NCBI GenBank assembly: GCA_035441325.1
Contig: DAOROA010000011.1
Coordinates: 21,558-85,557, forward strand
Source: Competibacter_A sp002352125
GTDB lineage: Bacteria > Pseudomonadota > Gammaproteobacteria > Competibacterales > Competibacteraceae
Length of the DNA: 64,000 bases
Reading direction: 5' to 3'
A program made the translations under genes and the position numbers. Shown here in pieces: positions 56,601-61,801 of the stretch. Every line of letters begins with the position of its first letter. The stretch's first letter is position 1. The notes beneath the pieces were generated by a model, which did not search any database, was not told where the DNA came from, and saw nothing but the letters and a program-made list of their open reading frames with translations.

Positions 56601-58514
56601 TGGAATGCAACTGGCCGGGATTATTCCGAGGTTTCCAGCCTGCATGGCTTGGTGGAGTCAACCGTTGCCCGCTATCCCGATGTGGTGGCCGTGGTGGATG
56701 CGGAGGGCGCATTGACCTATGCGGATCTCGATGCACAGGCCAATCGCCTGGCCCATTATCTGCGTGCGCAAGGAGTACGGCCAGACCAGGTGATCGGGGT
56801 GTTGATGGAACGATCTCGGGATATGGTAGTGGCGCTATACGGCATCCTTAAGGCCGGCGCCGCTTATCTACCGCTGGATCCCGAGCATCCCACCGAACGA
56901 ATCCAGATGATTCTGGAAGAGTCCACCGCGCCATTGGTGGTCTGCCAGGAAGCACTGTCGGCGCTATTACCCCAAGGCATTTCCTCGCTGGCCATCGACC
57001 GGGCGGAGGCATTGCTGAGAGATTTTCCAACCGGGGCGCCCGAGGCGTTGACCCGACCGGAGCATCTGGCCTACGTTATTTACACTTCCGGCTCCACGGG
57101 CCGACCCAAGGGAGTGATGAACGAGCACCAAGGGATTTGTAATTTCCTGCTGTGGATGCAGGAGGCGATTCCGCTTGGACCCGACGACAGGCTGCTGCAG
57201 AAAACGCCCTATACCTTTGATCCCTCCGTCTGGGAGTTCTTCCTGCCGCTAATGGCCGGCGCACGCCTGGTGATGGCAGCTCCGGACGGTCATCGAGATG
57301 ATGATTATCTGATTAGGACGATTCAGGAACAAGAGATTAGCTATCTTGGTTTCGTGCCATCGATGCTGCATCTGTTCTTGGCGCATCCGAATGCCAGATA
57401 TTGTGACCGTCTCAGATGCTTGATTACCGGTGGGGAGGCCCTCTCAAAGAATCTGCATGATCGGTTCTTCGAGATTTTTCCACATGTCAAGCTCCACAAT
57501 CTTTATGGTCCAACTGAGGCGGCGGTGGCAGTGACGCATTGGATATGTGACCGTAGCATCCCTGGCGATATCATCCCAATCGGCCGGCCGATTGCCAACA
57601 CACAGATTTATCTGCTTGACGAGCAGATGCGACCTGTGCCGGTTGGTGTGCCAGGAGAGCTTTATATCGGTGGCGTTCAAGTCGCGCGTGGCTATCTGAA
57701 TCGTCCTGATCTGACTGCGGAGCGTTTCGTATCAGACCCCTTTGCAACCGACCAACAAGCACGTTTGTACAAAACCGGAGATCTCGCCCGCTATCGGGGA
57801 GAGGGCGTGATTGAGTATATCGGCCGTAACGATTTTCAAGTTAAAGTGCGTGGCTTACGGATCGAATTGGGAGAAATTGAGGCGGCGCTGGAACGCCATG
57901 CCGATGTCGAGCGCTGTGTGGTCATGGTGCGGGAGGACCGCGCCAATGACCAGCGGTTGGTAGCGTACTTTAGCCTCAAAGATGGCAAGCTCTTGACCAA
58001 TACCGAGCTGCGGCGTTTTTTACGAGACCAACTGCCCGATTACATGGTTCCACAAATGTTTGTGGAAATGCAGACCATGCCATTCACCTCCAGTGGCAAG
58101 ATCAATCGAAAAGCCTTGCCTGAGCCGTCGCGGGCGTTGATCCAAGAACAAGGATTTATTGCTCCGCGCACCAAGTCGGAAAAAGAAATTGCTACCATCT
58201 GGTGTCAAGCCTTGCAGGTCGATTCGGTCAGTATCGATAACATGTTTTTTGATATCGGGGGATACTCTCTGTTAGCGCTTTCGGTGATCGCCAGAATCGA
58301 GAAACAATATGGCGTGCGTATTACTTTAATGGATATGTTGATCAATACATTAGAACAAATAGCAGCCAAAGTTGCTCGGAACAATGAAGAAATCGGAGCG
58401 CCGAGGCCAAGTGCCCCAGACAAACTCGTACCGACTGATGGCGAACAGCACGAGCAAGGAAGGGGGCGGCTGGGTGGCTTGATCTCCAAGCTACGCGGAT
58501 TATCTGGCGGGTAG
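47622..58514 (+). CDS. Hybrid NRPS-PKS megasynthase, A-PCP-KS-AT0-AT-ACP-AMT-C-A-PCP
   Basis: 3630 residues in one frame, behind a GAGAGGA site. A1 (1-530) has A3 YTSGSMGKPKG at 151 (Met replaces the usual Thr), pocket segment at F196-D197, YGPTE at 295 and Lys 496. PCP1 Ser is S553. KS (about 627-1058) has C800, H936, H976. A decayed AT (about 1150-1340) has GEGVGE at 1240-1245. A second AT (1497-1790) has GHSMGE with S1595 and H1694. ACP Ser is S1930. A glutamate-semialdehyde-type aminotransferase (about 2128-2540) has PLP Lys K2371. The C domain (2549-3000) has SHLVCDG with H2681; A2 (3010-3500) has YTSGSTGRPKG at 3154 and K3493; PCP2 Ser is S3549. No KR, DH, ER or thioesterase is present. 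My hand-read specificity residues are D-L-K-N-F-G-T-D-V-K (A1) and D-P-W-G-I-G-L-V-A-K (A2); no substrate is assigned. Product inferred: an aminoacyl-beta-amino acyl-aminoacyl thioester. Confidence 0.9.
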   Translation: MLAVHIQFEQQTAATPDAIALEVGDTILNYEKLNRLANRVAHALIARDVRPGDFIGICLDRSVAMIAGVLGILKAGAAYVPMDTEYPADRLAYMLEDSGVRLLITDSVQARCLKIDDDRTLLLDNLDVLRSEKEHNPGLPVEDEQLIYMIYTSGSMGKPKGSLIYHRGFQNLVDWYVQSFDFDSQSRVLHMTSPAFDLTQKNLFAPLVSGGCLCLLSSRVYDANIIIDHIERHRVTAVNCTPSAFGRLLNFADDRLYRRIASLRYVFLGGEPISVPRLKPWLDNPHCHAQVVNTYGPTECTDVCAYFRIEQPDAFMERNVPIGWALPGFRLYVLNEQLQPVVQGKEGQLCIAGVGVGRGYHNKPGMTAERFVVDPFAGRPGERLYLTGDRARVLDDGSIDYLGRIDNQVKVRGFRIELGEIERVLELHNVIKEAAVSVFPDRSGDNRLAAYLVYQPDLSRPSISEVRAFLQRSLPDFMLPTAWVVLDRLPLTPNGKLDRKALPTPQAQRPYLDTDYVAPRNGAEQYFVDLWLEYLGIDRVGVDDRFFELGGSSLNAVDFIARLSNELGERIPIATFFAAPTIRGFVAVLWAEHRGAMLRRFLDDVPEGGAAASSGPSVRPVAMVEGEPIAIIGLAGRFPGAADVGELWRNLLDGVEAVDRATDEELRAAGVSEEDIADPEYVRNYFSMDEVEYFDAGFFGYQPRDVEVMDPQHRLFLECAWTALDSAGYADTERYGGRIGVFGGIARDAYLHHYVSRHPRYRDALGDFAVNMGNDKNFPATRVAYKLNLRGPAVNVQTACSTSGVALHLACQSLRAGESDMALVGGCRVLVPTQFGYRYVEGSALSRDGRLFVFDHRGTGMVRGSGAAFLVIKRLSDALRDGDCIRALIASTAINNDGSAKVGFTAPSVEGQSEVIAEALRRASVPVDSIGYVEAHGTATALGDPIEVRGLTRAYRQFTDACQFARLGSIKSNIGHLDAGAAAAGIIKAVLSIEHGELPANLNYEQPNPDIDFANSPFQVNAVRSPWPVENGQPRRAGVSSFGLGGTNFHCIIEQAPESEPKMREDKRSWQLLTLSAKSERSLLANLIGLYGYCAQYPQRSIADLAYSLNVCRPEFRYRAILLCARGASLDARTLAAARRQVVGESKRELVFEFPGCGRLPWIAAPGLYCAEPVFRNAMRACAEAVAAPLGGDLCERLYPVVDTTDLVDPLFADITQFSLEYALAQLWMGWLGKPQMLVGEGVGELVAACVAGMLSLADALLLVVARRKGLHEKDEEPLKEALARTVLASPAIPVLAVSTGAELQQLSIDYWQDQLRGVDRRQAVDAILQFHTPLTRLVMGMTPLETVPSSDRIAIIPSLGFGNDSQDDEYNLFDALGEAWLLGHSVDWAMVYRDAPVRKVPLPPYRFDRQRYWIDLPSTGSRLLTLAAASEQELTTAGSRWIQYFQTHPDADLRALAVLPADFGPSRSSALVATSTEAAQTLARPIRALDVRAEPSVIFMFPGGGAQYLRMGRDLYRQHPVFKQVVDDGVLLHAVRSGYDLRRVWFPRNGQEEQASLEMERPSVQLPALFIIEIALARLWQHWGVQPAALIGHSMGENTAACIAGVMSFADALGLVALRGQLFERVEPGGMLSVALSSEALRSYLDEELDLATVNGPEQCTVSGRTGALSALQRRLEAEGIDVQPIPIAIAAHSRWLEPILDQFGAYLRGIALHKPEIPFISNVDGDWITAEQAADPNYWVRHLRQTVRFGDGVKTLLRERERVFLECGPGRILGSLVKLQGSQLGDRVIPSLRHAREDIPDRNVLLGSIGRLWGIGVALDWNMIERDWPGSCLHLPPQPPGTAESVAFASATLGAIAPNSHLDSQISPQIGMAGIAASPSLGLQESAAVKLRKDLIVEKLKAIIYDMSGIAATALDADTTFLNLGFDSLFLTQANLRFKKAFNVKITMRQLLNEAPTLAALAAFIDAQLPPDALREELQPAVPTPVMAVSPATTPVTVPAIQPGGALVAGGDALRQAIVLQIQASNALLNLIQGGIGDPALVQPARATLPVVKPEPVAQAAVISPSQNSAAAHGPFQPVQKAASSDLNDRQRHYLAEFMAAYQQRTAKSKAFAEQHRAHYADPRTVMGFKTLWKELTYTLVGERSKGSHVWDIDGNEYVDCMSGFGAIFFGHAPDFVIEAVQRQLTKTIDYGPQSQLAGPAAELLCEMTGMERASFCNTGSEAVLAAMRLARTVTGNDLIVVFSGDYHGIFDEVLVQVQTIGNQRQNRPVAPGIPQSASQNILVLDYGDPRSVEVIRERAGEIAAVLIEPIQSRRPELQPREFLHQIRAVTRETGIPMIFDEIITGFRLHPRGAQAWFDVEVDIACYGKVIGGGFPVGVVAGKAKYLDALDGGQWRFGDDSFPEVGMTYFAGTFIRHPVALAAVHAVLQYLKQQGPELQQGVNRRTALFAEEINRQYRRRGVPIELSYFGSVFLPRFNGNPDFEGLFHHHLRFYGAHHIWGRRPGFLTAAHTDSDIQSLIKSFIDTAEAMQQGGFLPALESQPRQHYPWTTTQSELWLAIKMGPSASAAYNEQVMFEIEHDLDPTALELALDKVLNRHPSLRAVVDADEAGLTLLPYMSPQFAYRDLLSVAEEERDAAVRQQAQDHIDQPFDFFQGPLLRMLLMRVAERRYILCVCASHLVCDGWSLEIVMEDIAAYYTGICQGRHMQRRPVPSLDELAAAEQTQRATGDMKEARDYWLKVYGSSLPPDLDLPLDHPRPRQRSYRGERRAYYLDRALNEPIRRYAKEQGCTSFVMMLSVFVLMIHRLTRQDDIVVGIPAAGQPNMGLPGLVTHGVNLLPFRASIDPKLNFGAFMVAMRDRFMEAKDHQCFGYGELLQVLRVPRDPSRLPLVTVSFNLDMAFNPLGFDGVLAKFLPAPRGRSKSDLLFTLTDEGNDILIEVDRNTDIFEAGTIDRWVAFYEQLLRTALEEPARSIVELPMLDAVEQQTVLEGWNATGRDYSEVSSLHGLVESTVARYPDVVAVVDAEGALTYADLDAQANRLAHYLRAQGVRPDQVIGVLMERSRDMVVALYGILKAGAAYLPLDPEHPTERIQMILEESTAPLVVCQEALSALLPQGISSLAIDRAEALLRDFPTGAPEALTRPEHLAYVIYTSGSTGRPKGVMNEHQGICNFLLWMQEAIPLGPDDRLLQKTPYTFDPSVWEFFLPLMAGARLVMAAPDGHRDDDYLIRTIQEQEISYLGFVPSMLHLFLAHPNARYCDRLRCLITGGEALSKNLHDRFFEIFPHVKLHNLYGPTEAAVAVTHWICDRSIPGDIIPIGRPIANTQIYLLDEQMRPVPVGVPGELYIGGVQVARGYLNRPDLTAERFVSDPFATDQQARLYKTGDLARYRGEGVIEYIGRNDFQVKVRGLRIELGEIEAALERHADVERCVVMVREDRANDQRLVAYFSLKDGKLLTNTELRRFLRDQLPDYMVPQMFVEMQTMPFTSSGKINRKALPEPSRALIQEQGFIAPRTKSEKEIATIWCQALQVDSVSIDNMFFDIGGYSLLALSVIARIEKQYGVRITLMDMLINTLEQIAAKVARNNEEIGAPRPSAPDKLVPTDGEQHEQGRGRLGGLISKLRGLSGG

Positions 58515-58538
58515 CGGCCGCGGAGTCCTTTAAGCGTT

Positions 58539-59315
58539 ATGGCAGTAGAATCGTTATACTTTGGTTCCTCATCGGCTCCGGTATTTGGGGTCTATCACCC
58601 AGCGCATCCAGACACGGATCGATATGAAGGAGCGGTGTTATGCTACCCCTTCGGTCAGGATTACATGCGTGCGCATCGCTCGTTTCGCTTGCTGGCCGCT
58701 TCCTTGACCCGTAAGGGCTATCATGTACTACGCATGGATTATCGGGGTACTGGTGATTCGGCTGGAGATTTGGAAGAGTATTTGCCGGCGGATTGGGCCG
58801 AGGATATCTCTATGGCCGTCGGCGAACTACGCGATAGCGCGGGTATCCAGCGCGTGGGCCTTTTGGGATTGCGGCTTGGTGCCTTACTAGCCGCTGAGGT
58901 CGCTGCTGGCCGCGACGATATCACTTTTCTAGTAGCATGGGATCCATTAATTTCGGGTGATGTCTACCTTCGTGAGCTGCGAGACGAGATTGCTTTGATA
59001 CCGCAAGATTTCCGTCACGACAAACAAATTGATGAGCGTGGCTATCTGCATTTCAATGGCTTTGCCATGACTCCCGGCTTTCAGCGCAATCTGCAGCAGT
59101 TTGACATGTCGACGATTTCTCCACAGGCGTCCCGGATTCTGCAAGTAGTTTCTCACGAGACTGATGATTTCGCTCGTTTGCGAGGAGCTTGGAGTGAGCT
59201 ACCAGGCTATCAATATCGGCATGTTCCCGCGCCGTATAACTGGAATTATGTGGATTATGTGGGCGGCATCATGCTGCCGCTACCAATTCTTACAGCCATC
59301 GTTGATTGGTTGTAA
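58539..59315 (+). CDS. Alpha/beta hydrolase, XrtA-associated hydrolase 2-like, no Ser in elbow
   Basis: 258 residues. The N-terminal YEGAVLCYPFGQDYMRAHRSFRLLAASL and VLRMDYRGTGDSAGDLEEY are as in exosortase-A-associated hydrolases. The nucleophile-elbow position reads GLRLGALLAAE, so the usual GxSxG Ser is replaced by Arg/Leu, as in the hydrolase-2 subgroup. It starts 24 nt after the megasynthase. It may act as a non-catalytic or differently catalytic partner of the next hydrolase, or as an acyl-transfer helper, since the megasynthase has no thioesterase. Confidence 0.7.
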   Translation: MAVESLYFGSSSAPVFGVYHPAHPDTDRYEGAVLCYPFGQDYMRAHRSFRLLAASLTRKGYHVLRMDYRGTGDSAGDLEEYLPADWAEDISMAVGELRDSAGIQRVGLLGLRLGALLAAEVAAGRDDITFLVAWDPLISGDVYLRELRDEIALIPQDFRHDKQIDERGYLHFNGFAMTPGFQRNLQQFDMSTISPQASRILQVVSHETDDFARLRGAWSELPGYQYRHVPAPYNWNYVDYVGGIMLPLPILTAIVDWL

Positions 59316-59329
59316 TGGCGGTCTGAACA

Positions 59330-60181
59330 ATGCAAGAACGTGTTGTTAGGATCGGTCAACCGACACCGCTCATCGGCATCATAACAGAGCCCGATACGGT
59401 GGTTGACGAACAGACAGCTATGTTGCTGTTGAATTCAGGGGTAATGCATCGTGTGGGTTCTTGCCGACTATCGGTCAAAGTGGCCCGGGCCGTGGCCGAA
59501 CGAGTGGGTTTGCCAACATTGCGCTTTGACTTCTCGGGTATCGGCGATAGCGAAGTACGCCGAGGCGCCATGGGGTTTGAGAAAACGGCGGCGGCTGAAG
59601 TAAGCGAAGTTATGGATTATCTACAGCATACGCGCGGTGTTTCCCGATTCGTGCTGTATGGATTATGTTCTGGCGGGCATGTCGCTTGTCGTGTAGGGCA
59701 ACATGATAAACGAGTCCGACAGATTATTCAGATTGATGGCTATTGTTTTCCAACTTGGAAGAGCTGGCTTTACCATTATGCGCCGCGACTCATGTCACTG
59801 GATAAATGGAAGAACCTTATAAAAAGGCGTAAGGCTGGTGTGATGCAACAGGCTGGCTACGAGATTGCTGGCATCCCATCTGAGTATTTTGAGCCTGCAG
59901 ATCTCGGCGATACTACGCCGAGCCAACAGGAAATTATGGTTTGGATGGCTAAATTAGTTGACAATGATATATCGCTTTATTGTTTATTTACCGGTAAGGA
60001 ACCTGGGTATAATTATTTAGGTCAGTTTCGAGATTGTTATAGCGATGTGCATTTTGGTAACCGGCTAGCTGAGGAGTATATGTCAGAGAGTTCCCATATT
60101 GTTTCAGATCCAGAAAGCCAGCGAAGGGTGGTTGAGAGTATAGTCAACTGGCTGAAAACGCATTATTTATTTTCTTGTTAA
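59330..60181 (+). CDS. Alpha/beta hydrolase, XrtA-associated hydrolase 1-like, intact GxSxG-type elbow
   Basis: 283 residues. LLLNSGVMHRVGSCRLSVKVARAVAERV and RFDFSGIGDSEVR are conserved in this family. The elbow is LYGLCSGGHVA (Ser nucleophile). Downstream, a candidate acid residue lies in IQIDGYCFP and a candidate His in ESSHIVSD. It follows the first hydrolase by 14 nt. In trans release of the megasynthase product is the obvious guess, but the XrtA relatives have no proven reaction. Confidence 0.7.
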   Translation: MQERVVRIGQPTPLIGIITEPDTVVDEQTAMLLLNSGVMHRVGSCRLSVKVARAVAERVGLPTLRFDFSGIGDSEVRRGAMGFEKTAAAEVSEVMDYLQHTRGVSRFVLYGLCSGGHVACRVGQHDKRVRQIIQIDGYCFPTWKSWLYHYAPRLMSLDKWKNLIKRRKAGVMQQAGYEIAGIPSEYFEPADLGDTTPSQQEIMVWMAKLVDNDISLYCLFTGKEPGYNYLGQFRDCYSDVHFGNRLAEEYMSESSHIVSDPESQRRVVESIVNWLKTHYLFSC

Positions 60182-60225
60182 GGGTTATTCAGGTCTGGCT
60201 AATTTTTCATCAATAATTGATATGG

Positions 60226-61089
60226 ATGACTTTGGAAGCCATGAGGAAATTTTTTAAATATTATCTGGGAATGTTTTTATATAAATTCTCCACAGATCAA
60301 GCCCGAAAAATAATTCAAGATAATTTTTCATTAGGGTTTGAGTCAAATTCTAATAAAATATCATGGCGGCTAATGCGATTTTATCTTGCGCAGCATACCT
60401 CTAAAAAAGGTAAGCAGAGTCATCTTATTGAATTACATAAATCTTTTTGGAAAGGTTTCAGGGGGAGGCGGTTTCATGAAATAACAAACAAGGATCCTGC
60501 TAATGTCATAAAAAAAGAATTTATTCCTTTGATTGAGGCTGCGGAAATTGCTAGCAAGCAATATAAATTTAGAACACTAATAGAAATAGGCTCTGGTAAT
60601 GGTCAAGTATTGGATTATATGGCGAATCGTATGGGGGGAATTTTTGAGGAGTTTATAGGTTTGGACCTTAATGATGAGCAGGTGGCTCTAAATAATAATA
60701 GTAATCAAAATAGAAAATTAAAATTCGTTTGTTGTGATGCTAGTGAGTGGTTATATGGACAAAATATTAATAATACTTTGATATTAACTCATCGTGGTGT
60801 GCTAGAGTATTTTTCTGAAGATATGGTCAATAAATTGTTTTCCTATCTTTCCAACGGTAATAATGGTGTATTGCTTATAGAGCCTATTGATCATCATCAT
60901 GATCTAATAAAAATAAATAGCTCATTTACGTTTGGCTATGAATTTTCATTTAGTCATAACTATCCTAATTTACTACAAAAGAATGGTTTCAATATTCTTT
61001 ATTTAGAAGATAAGTCAGTTGATCTGTGGCGAACCTTAATGATTTTTGCGGTTGTTTTGGATGGTTATTTTTCAGATTCAAGAAATTGA
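60226..61089 (+). CDS. Class I SAM-dependent methyltransferase-like protein, A+T-rich
   Basis: 287 residues from ATG 60226 (TTG 60217 or ATG 60241 possible). Motif I is LIEIGSGNGQVLDYM with E120-G126, then FIGLDLNDEQVALNNN (motif II acidic residue) and LKFVCCDASEWLY. ILTHRGVLEYFSEDMVNKLF is motif IV/V-like. The substrate is unknown. Its A+T content is far above its neighbours, with many AAT, AAA and ATA codons, indicating separate recent acquisition. It is followed by an A+T-rich tail and then an IS remnant. Confidence 0.72.
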   Translation: MTLEAMRKFFKYYLGMFLYKFSTDQARKIIQDNFSLGFESNSNKISWRLMRFYLAQHTSKKGKQSHLIELHKSFWKGFRGRRFHEITNKDPANVIKKEFIPLIEAAEIASKQYKFRTLIEIGSGNGQVLDYMANRMGGIFEEFIGLDLNDEQVALNNNSNQNRKLKFVCCDASEWLYGQNINNTLILTHRGVLEYFSEDMVNKLFSYLSNGNNGVLLIEPIDHHHDLIKINSSFTFGYEFSFSHNYPNLLQKNGFNILYLEDKSVDLWRTLMIFAVVLDGYFSDSRN

Positions 61090-61199
61090 TGGGTTTTTTG
61101 AAAGATTGTATTCTAGTATTAATATAGCTTTTCTTTTTTATTTGTGTGAAATAGGCTATAATAAAAAAATTATTTTGCATAAAGCTGATCGAACCCCAT

Positions 61200-61230
61200 G
61201 ATAAGCGGGGCGCTTCGCGCCCCGCTTATC
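61200..61230. terminator. Perfect 14-bp inverted repeat with 3-base loop
   Basis: GATAAGCGGGGCGC (61200-61213), TTC, GCGCCCCGCTTATC (61217-61230). It is 110 bases after the methyltransferase stop and just before the IS5-like remnant. No U tract follows. It may be a terminator or part of a mobile-element end. Confidence 0.5.
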
Positions 61231-61325
61231 AACTTGCTGGAGCAGTAACCGGCCTAATCGCCTGCAAGCGATAACGCGCTTTCCGGCACTAGACCGATTC
61301 CGCTCAGCCCCGACCCGTTAGGGGA

Positions 61326-61611
61326 ATGTGCGAGCAAAAGCGGAAATACCGGGTACGGAACTGGCGATACTGCAATGTGGCGCTGGTGGCATGGGGGTCG
61401 CTGACGGAGTGGTTTGACGAGGCGGCGGTGGGTTGGTCATCCAGGGAAGCCTTTCGATCGCCATTGCGGGCGTTAACCGGGTTTTTTGATTCGCTGGTTG
61501 GGTTGTTGGGACTGGCGCTAAGCATCCTGAGTTACAGTGCCTTCAGGAGTGGACCAGACTCTGGGCGAGCTGGCAACCGTGCCATGTGGTGATCGACTCG
61601 AAAAGCCTGTC
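61326..61611 (+). pseudogene. Remnant of an IS5-family transposase gene
   Basis: The frame from 61326 encodes KRKYRVRNWRYCNVALVAWGSLTEWFDEAA, close to the N terminus of IS5-type transposases (KRKYRVRNW...ALV.RGSLT.WFDEAA). A later part, FRSPLRALTGFFDSLVGLLGLALSILSYSAF, matches the FRLPLRATEGFL.SLL.LLGLDLPVPDY.T.S block, but the segment between them is missing. After a frame shift, near 61590, CHVVIDSKSL matches the P.H.VIDSTGLK block that precedes the DDE region. The rest is absent. It is inactive and its ends were not resolved. Confidence 0.72.
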
Positions 61612-61801
61612 CGATGTTTTCTTGCTCTTGGGCACCAGAACCATTAGTTCTTCGCGCTTCTCCATCATCAGGCGCAGAACGTACTTTTCGGCATGTCTTG
61701 TCCTGATCAGGTTCGTCCACTGGGTAGTTTAATACAGTCAAGCGGACCTTAAAATTGAGACAGGCTTAAAACGCTAACCCGAATTTATACGATCTTTTCA
61801 G
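61612..61801. other. Intergenic stretch before the ABC exporter
   Basis: About 190 bases with no gene recognised. It may include further decayed IS sequence. Promoter hexamers for the exporter were not identified. No strong ribosome site precedes ATG 61802. Confidence 0.35.
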
